The notes: generated by a model not told the origin, from the sequence alone. A DNA stretch of 64,000 nt from Chelativorans petroleitrophicus (GCF_025398195.1 NZ_JAODNV010000008.1:62001-126000), one strand, 5' to 3'; positions 19,686 to 30,189 are shown, counted from the stretch's first letter. Translations and numbers: made by a program.

Positions 19686-22628
19686 ATGAGCGAACCGTCC
19701 GAAAAGCTGGATTATTCAAAGACCCTCTATCTGCCGCAGACCAACTTTCCCATGCGCGCGGGGCTGCCGCAGAAGGAGCCGGAGATCGTCGCGCGGTGGC
19801 AGGAGATGGACCTCTACCGGAAGCTGCGCGAGGACGCGAAGGGGCGGCCGCTCTTCGTGCTGCATGACGGCCCACCCTACGCAAACGGCAACATCCATAT
19901 CGGCCACGCGCTCAACAAGGTGCTGAAGGACGTCATCACCCGCTCCTTCCAGATGCGCGGCTATGACTCGAACTACGTGCCCGGCTGGGACTGCCACGGC
20001 CTGCCCATCGAATGGAAGATCGAGGAACAGTATCGCGCCAAGGGCAAGAACAAGGACGAGGTGCCGATCAACGAGTTCCGCAGGGAATGCCGCGAATTCG
20101 CCGAGCACTGGATCAAGGTTCAGGCGGAGGAATTCCAGCGCCTCGGCGTGGTGGGCGATTTCAAGAACCCATACCTCACCATGGACTATCACGCGGAAGC
20201 CCGCATCGCCGGCGAGCTTCTGAAATTCGCCATGTCCGGCCAGCTCTATCGCGGCTCGAAGCCGGTGATGTGGTCGGTGGTGGAGCGGACGGCGCTTGCC
20301 GAGGCCGAGGTCGAGTATCACGACTATGAGAGCGATACGATCTGGGTGAAGTTTCCGGTTCGATCCGCGCACCATGATCCAGACGACAAATCCGTGCACG
20401 ATCTTATGGATGCGTATGTGGTCATCTGGACGACCACGCCCTGGACGATCCCTGGCAACCGCGCGATCTCATATTCGCCACGCATCACCTACGGTCTCTA
20501 TGAAGTCACAGCGGCTGAGAACGATTTCGGCCCACAGCCGGGCGAAAAGCTGATCTTTGCAGATGTGTTGGCTGAGGAGTCTTTCGCAAAAGCAAAGTTG
20601 CAGTACCGAAAGCTGCGCGATTTGGAACCGGGGGAGCTTTTTCCGCTCACCTGCTCTCATCCATTAAAGGGCCTCGGCGGCGGCTACGAATTCCCCGTGC
20701 CTCTCCTTCCCGGCGATCACGTCACCGACGATGCCGGTACGGGCTTCGTGCACACGGCACCCGGCCACGGTCGGGAGGACTTCGACGTCTGGATGGAGAA
20801 CGCACGCGAGCTTCAAGAACGCCGCATCGACACCGCCATCCCCTTCACCGTGGATGATGCCGGTTTCTTCACCAAGGACGCGCCCGGCTTCGGCCCGGAC
20901 CGTCCCGGCGGCCCGGCCCGCGTCATTGACGACAAGGGCAAGAAGGGCGACGCAAACAAGGCCGTCATAGACGCGCTTATTGAAAAGAACATGCTCTTCG
21001 CGCGCGGGCGGCTGAAGCATCAGTACCCGCATTCCTGGCGTTCGAAGAAGCCCGTCATCTTCCGCAACACGCCACAATGGTTCGTCCATATGGACAAGGA
21101 ACTGGGCGATGGCACCACGCTGCGCTCACGCGCGCTCAAGGCCATTGACGAAACCCGCTTCGTGCCCGCCGCCGGCCAGACGCGCCTTCGCGCCATGATC
21201 GAGGAACGGCCCGACTGGGTGCTTTCGCGCCAGCGCGCCTGGGGCGTTCCCATCTGCGTATTCGTCGATGAGGATGGCGAAATTCTCAAGGACGAGGTGG
21301 TCAACGCCCGCATTCTTGACGCCTTCGAGAAGGAAGGCGCTGATGCCTGGTTTGCGGAAGGCGCCAAGGAGCGGTTCCTGGAAGGCCGCGACGACCAAGA
21401 CCGCTGGACGCAGGTCAAGGACATCCTCGACGTCTGGTTCGATTCCGGCTCCACGCATGCCTTCACGCTCGAGGACCGGCCGGACCTCAAGTGGCCGGCG
21501 GACGTCTATCTCGAAGGCTCCGACCAGCATCGCGGCTGGTTCCATTCCTCGCTGCTCGAATCCTGCGGCACGCGCGGACGCGCACCTTACGACACGGTCA
21601 TCACCCATGGCTTCACCATGGATGAGGAAGGCCGCAAGATGTCGAAGTCGCTCGGCAACACCGTCGTGCCTCAGGATGTGATGGCCAAGTCCGGTGCCGA
21701 TATCCTGCGCCTTTGGGTGGTCACCACCGATTACTGGGAGGACCAGCGGCTCGGCCAGAACATCCTGCAGACCAATATCGACGCCTATCGCAAGCTCAGG
21801 AACACGATCCGCTGGATGCTGGGCACCCTGGCGCATGACGAGGGCGAGAATGTTCCGCTCGCCGAGATGCCGGAACTGGAGCGGCTGATGCTGCACCGGC
21901 TTGTCGAGCTCGATCAGGTGGTGCGCAAGGGATACGACAATTTCGACTTCAAGCGCATCATGCGCGCGCTCATCGACTTCATGGTGGTGGAGCTTTCCGC
22001 CTTCTATTTCGACGTGCGCAAGGATGCCCTTTACTGCGACGCACCCTCAAGCATCCGCCGCAAGGCGGCCCTTCAGGTGGTGCGCCAGCTCTTCGACTGC
22101 CTGGTGACATGGATGGCGCCCATGCTGCCCTTCACCATGGAGGAGGCCTGGCTTGAACGCTATCCGCAGGCCGAGTCGGTGCATCTGGCGCAGTTCCCGG
22201 AGGTGCCCTCGGCCTGGCGCGACGAGACACTGGCGGAGAAATGGCGCAAAGTGCGCCAGGTCCGCCGCGTCATCACCGGCGCGCTGGAGATCGAACGCAA
22301 GGAGAAGACCATCGGCTCCTCGCTGGAAGCCGCACCCGTGGTTCATGTTACCGATCCCGACCTCAAGGAAGCGATCCGCGATGTCGACATGGCCGAGGTT
22401 GCCATCACCAGCGGCATCGAAATCCGCGACGATGCGCCCCCGGCCGATGCCTTTACGCTGGAAGATGTGAAGGGCGTCGCCGTCGTATTCCGGCGTGCAA
22501 GCGGCAAGAAATGCGCCCGCTCCTGGCGCTACACGGAGGACGTGGGCTCTGATCCCGACTTTCCGGATGTCTCGGCGCGGGACGCGGCCGCGCTGCGCGA
22601 ATTGCGGGCCCTCGGCAGGCTCGGGTGA
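19686..22628 (+). CDS. ileS: isoleucine--tRNA ligase
   Basis: A 980-residue class I synthetase. The HIGH motif is HIGH at about 71-74 ([11 protein letters not shown]) and the KMSKS loop is RKMSKSLGN at about 649-657; the editing domain lies between. The C-terminal region that binds zinc in the E. coli enzyme is degenerate: KCARSWRY keeps one Cys of the first pair and the second pair is absent ([12 protein letters not shown]). This agrees with what I recall of rhizobial IleS. Bases about 20500-20660, inside the editing domain, use AT-richer codons (TTG, TTA, GCA) than the rest. The ribosome-binding site is weak. Confidence 0.97.
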   Translation: MSEPSEKLDYSKTLYLPQTNFPMRAGLPQKEPEIVARWQEMDLYRKLREDAKGRPLFVLHDGPPYANGNIHIGHALNKVLKDVITRSFQMRGYDSNYVPGWDCHGLPIEWKIEEQYRAKGKNKDEVPINEFRRECREFAEHWIKVQAEEFQRLGVVGDFKNPYLTMDYHAEARIAGELLKFAMSGQLYRGSKPVMWSVVERTALAEAEVEYHDYESDTIWVKFPVRSAHHDPDDKSVHDLMDAYVVIWTTTPWTIPGNRAISYSPRITYGLYEVTAAENDFGPQPGEKLIFADVLAEESFAKAKLQYRKLRDLEPGELFPLTCSHPLKGLGGGYEFPVPLLPGDHVTDDAGTGFVHTAPGHGREDFDVWMENARELQERRIDTAIPFTVDDAGFFTKDAPGFGPDRPGGPARVIDDKGKKGDANKAVIDALIEKNMLFARGRLKHQYPHSWRSKKPVIFRNTPQWFVHMDKELGDGTTLRSRALKAIDETRFVPAAGQTRLRAMIEERPDWVLSRQRAWGVPICVFVDEDGEILKDEVVNARILDAFEKEGADAWFAEGAKERFLEGRDDQDRWTQVKDILDVWFDSGSTHAFTLEDRPDLKWPADVYLEGSDQHRGWFHSSLLESCGTRGRAPYDTVITHGFTMDEEGRKMSKSLGNTVVPQDVMAKSGADILRLWVVTTDYWEDQRLGQNILQTNIDAYRKLRNTIRWMLGTLAHDEGENVPLAEMPELERLMLHRLVELDQVVRKGYDNFDFKRIMRALIDFMVVELSAFYFDVRKDALYCDAPSSIRRKAALQVVRQLFDCLVTWMAPMLPFTMEEAWLERYPQAESVHLAQFPEVPSAWRDETLAEKWRKVRQVRRVITGALEIERKEKTIGSSLEAAPVVHVTDPDLKEAIRDVDMAEVAITSGIEIRDDAPPADAFTLEDVKGVAVVFRRASGKKCARSWRYTEDVGSDPDFPDVSARDAAALRELRALGRLG

Positions 22629-22832
22629 GGACGGCATCCGCCGCCCTCCCCGACCGGTTTACGCGGATGGCCGCCGTTGCGTCGCGGCGGTTCGTCCGAT
22701 AAAAGGCCTATAAGCAAGCGCCATCATCTCGTCTGATTTCTGGGCGAATGCGAGGCGGAACGTCAGCAAAGGCGCCGGGGAGTACTAACGTTGAAGTTTT
22801 GTGATTGCGGCGCACGCATCCGCGGCGGACAG

Positions 22833-23471
22833 ATGCGCGCAAAGGCCGGATGGACGGGTGTCGCGCTCGTGTTTTCGGCGGTTGCGCTTGCCGGCTGTGG
22901 CAGCCCCACCTACGGCACCGGCGTTACGGCCGAACAGCAGCTGCTGGAGGATGTCACGGGCGTCCTGTCGCTGGCTCCCAAGCGGGGGCCGCAGATCGAC
23001 TACAAGCCACGTCCGGAGCTCGTCAAACCGCCTTCCTTGGAGGTGCTGCCGCCGCCGCAGGAGAGCATCGCCTCGACCAACAATCCGGCCTGGCCCGAGT
23101 CCCCCGAAGAGCGGCTGGCGCGAATCCGAGCGGAAGCGACGGCCAACCAGGACAATCCGCGTTACCGGCCCAACATCATTCGGGACCTGCCCAGAGACAG
23201 CCAGCCGACAACCTGGGAAGACCCGAATGACGGCGTCATCGGACCGACATCGCCTGAGCAGCGCGCGGAAATCCTGCGCCGCAGGCAGATTGCCAACCAA
23301 GGCAGCCCTACCACGCGCCGCTATCTCAGCGACCCGCCGCTCGATCTGCGTCAGCCGGCATCCACCGCGCCGGTCGACGATCTGGGCGAGGACGAGTGGA
23401 AGAAGGAGCGCGCGGCCAAGAGTGCCGGCGGGTCGGGCGGCTTGCGCCGGCTCATCCCCTGGCTGAATTAG
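22833..23471 (+). CDS. predicted lipoprotein of unknown function
   Basis: From the ATG at 22833 the protein has 212 residues and begins with a lipoprotein signal, MRAKAGW followed by a hydrophobic stretch ending in LAGC (lipobox), so it should be lipid-anchored facing the periplasm. The mature part is Pro/Arg/Glu-rich without recognised domain. A TTG at 22791 with GGGGAG eight bases upstream is an alternative start that adds 14 residues before the signal sequence; the signal-peptide shape favours 22833 while the ribosome-binding site favours 22791. It follows ileS by about 200 bases and meets tadA tail to tail. Confidence 0.8.
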   Translation: MRAKAGWTGVALVFSAVALAGCGSPTYGTGVTAEQQLLEDVTGVLSLAPKRGPQIDYKPRPELVKPPSLEVLPPPQESIASTNNPAWPESPEERLARIRAEATANQDNPRYRPNIIRDLPRDSQPTTWEDPNDGVIGPTSPEQRAEILRRRQIANQGSPTTRRYLSDPPLDLRQPASTAPVDDLGEDEWKKERAAKSAGGSGGLRRLIPWLN

Positions 23472-23483
23472 GCCTGCCGCCGC

Positions 23484-23933
23484 CTAGAGGTCTCCGTTCT
23501 GCGCCTCGCGGCGCAGCACGAAGAAATCCTTGAGCAGCGCTGCCGCTTCGCTTTCGGCCAGTCCCCCGTAAACCTCCGGCGCATGATGGCAGGTCGGCTG
23601 GCTGAAGAAACGTCCGCCATGGATGACGCCGCCGGCCTTCTCGTCGGCGGCGGCAAAGTAGACCCGGCGGATGCGCGCGAATGAAATGGCCGCCGCGCAC
23701 ATGGCGCAGGGCTCCAGCGTCACATAGAGATCGGCGCCCGTTAACCGTTCGGAGCCCTCTTCGCGGCAGGCTTGCCGGATGACGAGCATTTCGGCATGTG
23801 CGGTAGGGTCGGCAAGTTCGCGGGTGCGGTTTCCCGCGCGCGCTAGGATTCTGCCGTCGCGCACGATCACGGCCCCCACCGGCACCTCGCCGCGCGCGGC
23901 CGCAGCCCGCGCCTCTTCAAGCGCGGTATCCAT
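23484..23933 (-). CDS. tadA: tRNA-specific adenosine deaminase (TadA-like)
   Basis: TadA deaminates A34 to inosine in the anticodon of tRNA-Arg(ACG). It has 149 residues and the cytidine/deoxycytidylate deaminase zinc motifs HAE (H46, E48) and PCAMC (C76, C79). The segments GEVPVGAVIV and NRTRELADPTAHAEM are characteristic. I use the ATG at 23931-23933; an upstream TTG at 23969 would add 12 residues. Divergent from the rluB-like gene. A guanine deaminase is less likely from sequence. Confidence 0.9.
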   Translation of the reverse strand: MDTALEEARAAAARGEVPVGAVIVRDGRILARAGNRTRELADPTAHAEMLVIRQACREEGSERLTGADLYVTLEPCAMCAAAISFARIRRVYFAAADEKAGGVIHGGRFFSQPTCHHAPEVYGGLAESEAAALLKDFFVLRREAQNGDL

Positions 23934-24033
23934 GAAGCTGGCATAGAGATGCGATCGACGTTCGGCCAATCTTTTTTGCTCGCAACGCTCAGGACGAATT
24001 GATACCTAGCCGCGCTGAAAGGCAAACGCCACC

Positions 24034-25191
24034 ATGACGGACGAAAAGAAACAAAAAGCAGGGCGCGCGAAGCCGGACGCCCTATCGCAGGAAAAGCGGA
24101 AGCAGCGCGCTGAAGCTTCCGCCCGCCTGGGCGACGAGCGCATCGCGCGGCGGCTCGCGCGCGCCGGGGTCGCCTCGCGCCGCGAAGCGGAGGCCATGAT
24201 TGCCGCCGGCCGAGTGAAGGTGAACGGCAGGCGGCTCAGCTCGCCCGCCGTCAACGTGCTGCCTTCGGACCGCATCGAGGTGGACGGGGAACCCATTCCC
24301 GCGGTGGAGCGCACGCGGCTGTTTCTGTTCCACAAGCCGGCGGGCGTCGTCACGACGACACGCGATCCGGAAGGCCGCAAGACGGTTTTCGACATCCTGC
24401 CGGAGGGCCTGCCGAGGCTTATCACGGTCGGCCGGCTCGACATCAACACGGAAGGACTGCTGCTTCTGACGAATGACGGCGGCCTCGCCCGCGTGCTCGA
24501 ACTACCTTCGACCGGCTGGCTGCGGCGCTACCGCGTGCGCGTGCACGGCAAGGTCGATCCGCTCAAGCTCGCGGAGCTCGAGCATGGGATTGCAGTGGAC
24601 GGCGTCTTCTACGGCGCGATCACCGCCACGCTTGACCGGCAGCAGGGTTCCAACGCCTGGCTCACCGTCGGCCTACGAGAAGGGAAGAATCGCGAGGTCA
24701 AGAATGTGATGGGGGCGCTTGGCCTCGAGGTCACGCGGCTCATCCGCGTCTCCTACGGGCCGTTCCAGCTTGGCGAACTGCCGGAAGGCGCGGTACAGGA
24801 AGTCAGGGGCCGTACCCTGCGCGACCAGCTTGGCCCGCGCCTGATCAAGGAAGCCGGAGCCAATTTCGACGCGCCGGTCATGCGTCCCCTGCCGAACAAG
24901 CCCATCCAGGCGAAGAAGAAACCGGCGGATAAGCCCGCCGCGCCTGAACGCGGTACGGCTGAGAAAAAACCGAAACTGCACAGAAAGGCCCGCCAGGACC
25001 GTCGCGAAGCGTTGCGCGAGCGCCTGCAGACGAAGCCTCCCGGAAAGCGCAGCTCAAAGATGCCACAAAAGAGCGCCGCTGCAGGGCCACGTGAATCGCG
25101 TTCGCGTGGCACTCATGTGTGGATGGCTCCAGGCGCGCGGCCGACGGCGGGCTCCAAAGCGAAATCGGGCAAGGGATCGAGGCGGAAGTAG
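24034..25191 (+). CDS. RluB/RsuA-family rRNA pseudouridine synthase with basic tail
   Basis: A 385-residue enzyme with an S4 RNA-binding domain (about 34-90, RLARAGVASRREAEAMIAAG) and an RsuA/RluB catalytic domain with the active-site aspartate near 136 in GRLDINTEGLLLL. The most likely target is 23S rRNA U2605 (RluB type). The N-terminus (1-30) and the C-terminal 100 residues are extremely Lys/Arg/Pro-rich, as often seen in alphaproteobacterial members, and probably bind RNA. rsmD, another rRNA modification gene, follows six bases downstream. Confidence 0.9.
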   Translation: MTDEKKQKAGRAKPDALSQEKRKQRAEASARLGDERIARRLARAGVASRREAEAMIAAGRVKVNGRRLSSPAVNVLPSDRIEVDGEPIPAVERTRLFLFHKPAGVVTTTRDPEGRKTVFDILPEGLPRLITVGRLDINTEGLLLLTNDGGLARVLELPSTGWLRRYRVRVHGKVDPLKLAELEHGIAVDGVFYGAITATLDRQQGSNAWLTVGLREGKNREVKNVMGALGLEVTRLIRVSYGPFQLGELPEGAVQEVRGRTLRDQLGPRLIKEAGANFDAPVMRPLPNKPIQAKKKPADKPAAPERGTAEKKPKLHRKARQDRREALRERLQTKPPGKRSSKMPQKSAAAGPRESRSRGTHVWMAPGARPTAGSKAKSGKGSRRK

Positions 25192-25197
25192 GAAACA

Positions 25198-25752
25198 ATG
25201 CGCGTAGTTGGAGGCAGCTTTCGCGGACGGCGGCTTGCGGCACCGCATTCGGATGCGATCCGCCCCACCACAGACCGAGCCCGCGAGGCGCTGTTCAATA
25301 TTCTGGAGCATGCCTATCCTGGCACGATCGAAGGCGCGCGCGTACTGGATCTCTTCGCAGGCACCGGCGCGTTGGGCATCGAGGCACTGTCCCGGGGCGC
25401 CGCCTTCTGCCTTTTCGTGGAACAGGCGGCAAGCGCACGCGCTTTGGTGCGGCAGAACATAGAAAGCCTTGGGCTTGCCGGGCGCACACGCATCTTCCGC
25501 CGCGATGCGACGCATCTCGGACCGGTGGGCACCATGCAGCCCTTCAGCCTCGTCTTTGCCGACCCGCCCTACGGCCATGGACTGAGCGAAAAGGCGATCG
25601 CTTCCGCGCTTGCCGGCCATTGGCTGCGGAAGGACGCGCTGATCGTAGTGGAGGAGGCCGAAGCAACGCCCTTCGAGCCGCCTGCCGGGATCGTGCTTCA
25701 CGAGCGGCGCACCTACGCCACGACCACGCTCACCATTTGCGGTCTGGCCTGA
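25198..25752 (+). CDS. rsmD: 16S rRNA (guanine(966)-N(2))-methyltransferase
   Basis: RsmD methylates G966 in 16S rRNA using SAM. It has 184 residues: MRVVGGSFRGRRL at the N-terminus, the SAM-binding loop DLFAGTGALGIEAL at 51-64 and the catalytic DPPYGHG at 122-128. It follows the pseudouridine synthase gene by six bases, forming a ribosome-modification pair. Confidence 0.95.
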   Translation: MRVVGGSFRGRRLAAPHSDAIRPTTDRAREALFNILEHAYPGTIEGARVLDLFAGTGALGIEALSRGAAFCLFVEQAASARALVRQNIESLGLAGRTRIFRRDATHLGPVGTMQPFSLVFADPPYGHGLSEKAIASALAGHWLRKDALIVVEEAEATPFEPPAGIVLHERRTYATTTLTICGLA

Positions 25753-25819
25753 GCGGCGCTTCCGCCAGCGGAGCGAAACGTGGTACCCGATCTGCATCCG
25801 CATCAAGGAGCTCGCAGAC

Positions 25820-26716
25820 GTGACGAAGACAAAGGCGGCATCCGAACGTAAACCTGAGACACCCGCCAGCCGAAGCGGCGACGGCTATCCGACCTTCGCC
25901 GTCGCCTTCGGCGGAGGCGGAGCGCGGGGGCTGGCGCATATCCACGTCATCGAGGCGCTGGACGAGATGGGCATCCGGCCCGCCGCCATATCCGGCTCGT
26001 CCATCGGCGCCATCATGGGCGCGGGAATGGCGGCCGGCATGCGCGGCACCGAGATCCGCGCCTATGCAAGTTCGGTACTGTCCAGCAGGGCCGAGGTGGC
26101 CGCCCGCATCTGGCGCGCCCGTCCGGCCAGATTTGCGGAGATGATGGAAGGGGGCCTGCGTCTCGGGCAATTCAACGCCGAACGCATCCTGAAAGCGTTC
26201 CTACCGCCGCAAATTCCCGACGTGTTCGAGAAGCTTGCCATACCTCTCAAGGTGACCGCGACGGATTACTACGGCCATCGCCTCGCGGTTTTCGAGCGGG
26301 GAGAGCTGCGCTCGGCCCTTGCCGCCTCGGCCGCGCTGCCATCCATTTTCCGTCCGGTCCTGCGCGACGGCATGACGCTGATTGACGGCGGCATCTACAA
26401 TCCCGTGCCCTTCGACCTTCTTGAGGGAACGGCGGATATCCTGATTGCCGTGGACGTGGTGGGCGCTCCCACAGTGCGCTCGCCCAAGACGCCTTCCACC
26501 ATCGAGATGATGTTCGGCACCACGCAGCTCATGATGCAGTCCATCATTTCCATGAAGCTCGAGAAGAAGCGGCCGGACATCCTGCTGCGGCCCGCAATCT
26601 CTGGCTTTCGCGTCCTCGATTTCCTAAAGATGGACGAGATCATGGCCGAGACCGCCACCATCAAGGACGAATTGAAGCGCAGCGTCGAGGCCATCCTGAA
26701 AAAGCGCGCGGCATAA
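25820..26716 (+). CDS. patatin-like phospholipase family protein
   Basis: A 298-residue predicted serine acyl hydrolase. The oxyanion loop GGGGARGLAH is at 31-40, the nucleophile elbow GSSIG at 59-63 (Ser61), and the dyad aspartate at about 189 in LIDGGIYNP. No signal peptide is visible, so it is probably cytosolic or membrane-associated (RssA/YchK group). It starts with GTG at 25820 after AAGGAG. The substrate is unknown. Confidence 0.88.
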   Translation: MTKTKAASERKPETPASRSGDGYPTFAVAFGGGGARGLAHIHVIEALDEMGIRPAAISGSSIGAIMGAGMAAGMRGTEIRAYASSVLSSRAEVAARIWRARPARFAEMMEGGLRLGQFNAERILKAFLPPQIPDVFEKLAIPLKVTATDYYGHRLAVFERGELRSALAASAALPSIFRPVLRDGMTLIDGGIYNPVPFDLLEGTADILIAVDVVGAPTVRSPKTPSTIEMMFGTTQLMMQSIISMKLEKKRPDILLRPAISGFRVLDFLKMDEIMAETATIKDELKRSVEAILKKRAA

Positions 26717-26856
26717 GCAGGCATGCGGCGCCACAAGCGCCATTGCACCGACGGCTGCCGGACCATAAATGCCGCTCATGTCTTGCAATGTGTCACCTCT
26801 CCGCCAAATTGGCACACAACTGCGCCGCCCGGCGGCCACAACCCTGAAGGTCCAGC

Positions 26857-28200
26857 ATGAATGCTTCCCATGACGACCAGAGCCTTCTCGACCGCGTCGG
26901 CGCCCTCGTAGAGGCTGCAAAGCGCGCTGGAGCGGATGCTGCCGATGCGGTGGTGGTGCGCGCCCGCTCTTCAAGCGTCTCGGTGCGATTCGGAAAGGTG
27001 GAAGGCACCGGCGCTTCGGAAAGCGACGACATGTCGTTGCGCGTTTTCGTCGGCAGGCGGGTGGCAAGCGTGTCCGCAACCGTCGGCTCCGACCCGGCGG
27101 CACTTGCCGAGCGCGCCGTCGCCATGGCCAAGGCCTCGCCGGAAGACCCCTATCAGGGTCTTGCTGATCCGGACCGTCTGGCGCGCGAGATCGCCGATCT
27201 CGATCTGATCGACGACACGGAAGTCACGGCGGAGCGGCTGAAGGAAGACGCGCTTGCCGCGGAAGAAGCCGCGCTTGCCGTCCCGGGCGTGACCAACTCC
27301 TCCGGCGCCGGTGCATCGGCCGGTTCGGGCGGCCTGGTGCTTGCCACCTCGCATGGCTTTGTCGGCCAATACCGCGCGACGCGCTTCTCCCGGTCCGTCA
27401 GCGTGATAGCCGGCGAAGGCACAGCCATGGAGCGCGACTGGGACTATTCCTCCCGCCTCCATTTTGCCGATCTGGACCCGCCGGAAAAGATCGGCCGCAC
27501 CGCCGGCGAGCGGGCCGTCCGGCGGCTCGGCGCGCGCCGCGTGAAAACGGGCGTCTTCCCCGTGGTCTACGATCCACGCGTGGCTCGCGGCATCGCCGGC
27601 CATATCGCCGCCGCCATCAATGGCGCCTCGGTTGCGCGCAAGACGAGCTTCCTGCGCGACATGATGGGAAAACAGATCGCCTCGGCGGCCGTGACGGTTA
27701 CGGACGATCCGTTCCGCAAAAGAGGCCAGTCATCGCGCCCCTTCGATGGCGAAGGGGTGGCGGGCGAACGCCTTACGCCCGTGGAAAAGGGCGTGCTGAC
27801 GGCCTGGCTCCTGTCCACCTCCTCCGCGCGCGAGCTTGGCCTTGAGACCAACGGACGCGGCGTGCGCGCCTCCTCCTCAGTCAATCCGTCTTCGACCAAT
27901 TTCGCCATAGAACCGGGCGAGACCTCGCCGGAAGATCTAATCTCCTCCATCCAAAGCGGCTTCTACGTCACGGAGGTGTTCGGCCAGGGTGTCAACCTCG
28001 TGACCGGCGAATACAGCCGCGGCGCGTCAGGCTTCTGGATCGAGAACGGCGCCATCGCCTATCCGGTGTCGGAGGTCACCATCGCCTCAAATCTCAAGGA
28101 GATGTTTCTGCGGATGACGCCGGCGAACGACCTCGACCGCAACTACGGCACGGCTGCCCCGACCTTGCTTATCGAGGGAATGACCGTTGCTGGCGAATGA
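26857..28200 (+). CDS. pmbA: TldD/PmbA family metalloprotease subunit
   Basis: A 447-residue protein of the U62 family. The PmbA (TldE) subunit pairs with TldD to degrade unfolded peptides and mature some microcins. Recognisable segments are the N-terminal ADAADAVVVRARSSSVSVRF, the middle YDPRVARGIAGHIAAAINGA and the C-terminal TGEYSRGASGFWIENG. It lacks the TldD HExxxH zinc motif, as PmbA does. No tldD is visible in the window. The cysQ-like gene overlaps its 3' end by 14 bases. Confidence 0.92.
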   Translation: MNASHDDQSLLDRVGALVEAAKRAGADAADAVVVRARSSSVSVRFGKVEGTGASESDDMSLRVFVGRRVASVSATVGSDPAALAERAVAMAKASPEDPYQGLADPDRLAREIADLDLIDDTEVTAERLKEDALAAEEAALAVPGVTNSSGAGASAGSGGLVLATSHGFVGQYRATRFSRSVSVIAGEGTAMERDWDYSSRLHFADLDPPEKIGRTAGERAVRRLGARRVKTGVFPVVYDPRVARGIAGHIAAAINGASVARKTSFLRDMMGKQIASAAVTVTDDPFRKRGQSSRPFDGEGVAGERLTPVEKGVLTAWLLSTSSARELGLETNGRGVRASSSVNPSSTNFAIEPGETSPEDLISSIQSGFYVTEVFGQGVNLVTGEYSRGASGFWIENGAIAYPVSEVTIASNLKEMFLRMTPANDLDRNYGTAAPTLLIEGMTVAGE

Positions 28201-28984
28201 GCCCGTCAACCCCACGGACGAACTGAGTCTGATCGAGGAGGCGGCCCGCGAGGCGGGCGCGATAGCGATGCGCTTTTTCCGCCGGGAGCCGGAGGTGTGG
28301 TGGAAGGAAGGCCACTCCCCCGTGAGCCAGGCCGATCTGGAGGTGGACCAGTTCCTGCGGCGCGCGCTCCTCGGTGCCCGGCCGGATTACGGCTGGCTCT
28401 CTGAGGAAACCACCGATACGACCGAGCGGCTTTCAGCTCCGCGCACATTCGTGGTCGATCCCATCGACGGGACCCGCGCCTTCATCGCCGGCAAGGCCAC
28501 CTGGTGCGTCAGCATCGCACTGGTGGAGAACGGGAGGGCAATCGCCGGCGTGCTCGACTGCCCGGCAACTGGCGAGGTCTTCACCGCCTGGTCGGGCGGC
28601 GGAGCCCGCCTCAACGGCGAGCCCATCGCCGTCAGGCAGGCAGGCGAAACCTTCGCGATGGCGGGGCCCGAAAAAATGGTGAAGCGCCTGCCGCCTGACA
28701 TCTATGCCCGCGTGACGCCGCATCCTTACGTTCCTTCCCTCGCCTACCGGCTGGCGATGGTGGCCCGTGGCGAGCTGGACGCCACCTTCATCAAGCCCGC
28801 CTCCCATGACTGGGATCTGGCGGCCGCGGACATCATCCTTGCCGAGGCCGGCGGGAGCATCGTCGATAGCGCCATGCGGCGACCACACTATGCCGGACCC
28901 GATCCGCGCCGTGAGGCACTTGCCGCGGGCCATGGACCGCTGCTCCAGGTCATGGCGGATGTGGTCGCCCGCCTCCAGGAGTAG
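28187..28984 (+). CDS. 3'(2'),5'-bisphosphate nucleotidase / inositol monophosphatase family
   Basis: A 265-residue Mg-dependent phosphatase. Metal ligands are visible: E73-E74 in LSEETT, D91-P-I-D94-G-T in VDPIDGTRAF, and D210 in SHDWDLAAADII. Members of this subfamily (CysQ-like) hydrolyse PAP to AMP in sulfur assimilation, or inositol/histidinol phosphates; CysQ is the likeliest. It starts at TTG 28187, inside the end of pmbA. The DUF4170 gene and lipid A genes follow. Confidence 0.88.
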   Translation: MLANEPVNPTDELSLIEEAAREAGAIAMRFFRREPEVWWKEGHSPVSQADLEVDQFLRRALLGARPDYGWLSEETTDTTERLSAPRTFVVDPIDGTRAFIAGKATWCVSIALVENGRAIAGVLDCPATGEVFTAWSGGGARLNGEPIAVRQAGETFAMAGPEKMVKRLPPDIYARVTPHPYVPSLAYRLAMVARGELDATFIKPASHDWDLAAADIILAEAGGSIVDSAMRRPHYAGPDPRREALAAGHGPLLQVMADVVARLQE

Positions 28985-29121
28985 CGTGTTAATTGCCACC
29001 CGCGGTGTAAATGGTTGGCTAACTACAGGAATTCATTTAGATGAAGGCGGGTGCTTCGCGTGAAGCGGCGGTTCGGCCGGGCGCGGAATGCCGCCACAAA
29101 ACCTCCCTAAAAGGGTAAGAG

Positions 29122-29382
29122 ATGAGTGCCATGGCCGAGGATAAGCAAAAGAAGCAGCTTCTCCATCTCGTCTTCGGTGGTGAATTGACGGCGCTTGGAG
29201 GAACGGAGTTTCGCGATCTCCAAGCGCTCGACATTGTCGGCATCTTTGGCGACTACAAATCAGCCGAAGCCGCCTGGAGAGCAAAGGCGCAGGAGACGGT
29301 GGATAACGCCCATATGCGCTATTTTATCGTGCATCTCCATCGCCTCCTCGACCCGGACACGGACAAAGCCGGCCGGGGTTGA
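29122..29382 (+). CDS. DUF4170 protein
   Basis: An 86-residue soluble protein with the DUF4170 core, VFGGELTALGGTEFRDL and then VGIFGDYKSAEAAWRAKAQ, followed by MRYFIVHLHRLL. The function is unknown; in alphaproteobacteria it commonly stands just before the DUF374 acyltransferase and waaA, as here (gap of three bases). A second ATG at 29131 would remove three residues. A weak promoter-like TTGGCT with TAGATG 17 bases on lies in the 137-base gap after the cysQ-like gene. Confidence 0.85.
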   Translation: MSAMAEDKQKKQLLHLVFGGELTALGGTEFRDLQALDIVGIFGDYKSAEAAWRAKAQETVDNAHMRYFIVHLHRLLDPDTDKAGRG

Positions 29383-29385
29383 ACC

Positions 29386-30189
29386 ATGGATAACGAGGCG
29401 CTCGCGCGCTCACGCCCGTCGGTGAAGCCGCGGCGCCGCCGGAGGGTCATGAAGGCGCTGTGGCAGCGCATCCGTCAACCGCTCGCCCGCTCCCGCGTGG
29501 CGAAGAATGTGCTCGCCTCCATCATCGCCGCCGCGCTTCGCCTGGTCGAGCGCACAAACCCGCGCGTGCCCGGGTCAAGCGACGTGGAAGAGGCGATCGC
29601 CGCTTATTCGCCCGCCATTGTCGCCATGTGGCACGGCCAGCATCTTCTTGCGCCTGTGATGTATCCGCGCGGGCACAGGATCGTGGCCCTGGTCTCCCGC
29701 AGCGCGGACGCGGAGCTGAACGCGCTGGTGGCGGAAAAGCTCGGTTTCGAGATCGTCCGCGGCTCGGGCGGACGCGCGGGAGCGCAAAGGGTCGAGAAGG
29801 GTGGAGCTTCCGCACTCATCCAGCTTAAACGCACCATCGACGCCGGCTGCAACGTGGCCATGATCGCCGACATCCCCCACGGCAAACCGCGAGAGGCGGG
29901 GCTTGGCATCGTCACACTCGCGCGCCTGTCCGGCCGGCCCGTGCTGCCCGTTGCGATTGCAACAAGCCGCCGGAAGGTGCTGGAGCAGACCTGGGACAAG
30001 ACGACCCTGCACCTGCCTTTCGGCCGCAGCGCCATCATCATCGGCAAGCCGATCCATGTGTCGGCCGATGCCGGCGAAAAGGAGATGGAAGCAAAGCGCC
30101 GGCAAGTCACGGATGAGCTCAACCGAACCATTCGCGAGGCCTATGCGCTCGTCGACGGACGGCCTCCTTCAAGCGACGGTGCGCGATGA
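29386..30189 (+). CDS. DUF374-family lysophospholipid/lipid A acyltransferase-like protein
   Basis: A 267-residue protein with an N-terminal basic segment and the DUF374 pattern: AMWHGQHL around 82-89 (the His in place of the HxxxxD motif of classic acyltransferases), VSRSADAEL, GFEIVRGSGGRAGAQRVEKG and ADIPHGKPREAGLG. DUF374 proteins include late acyltransferases of lipid A with unusual specificity (LpxJ type). Its position between DUF4170 and waaA/lpxK strongly suggests a lipid A or LPS core role at the inner membrane. The acyl donor and position are unknown. Its stop overlaps the waaA start by four bases. Confidence 0.85.
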   Translation: MDNEALARSRPSVKPRRRRRVMKALWQRIRQPLARSRVAKNVLASIIAAALRLVERTNPRVPGSSDVEEAIAAYSPAIVAMWHGQHLLAPVMYPRGHRIVALVSRSADAELNALVAEKLGFEIVRGSGGRAGAQRVEKGGASALIQLKRTIDAGCNVAMIADIPHGKPREAGLGIVTLARLSGRPVLPVAIATSRRKVLEQTWDKTTLHLPFGRSAIIIGKPIHVSADAGEKEMEAKRRQVTDELNRTIREAYALVDGRPPSSDGAR

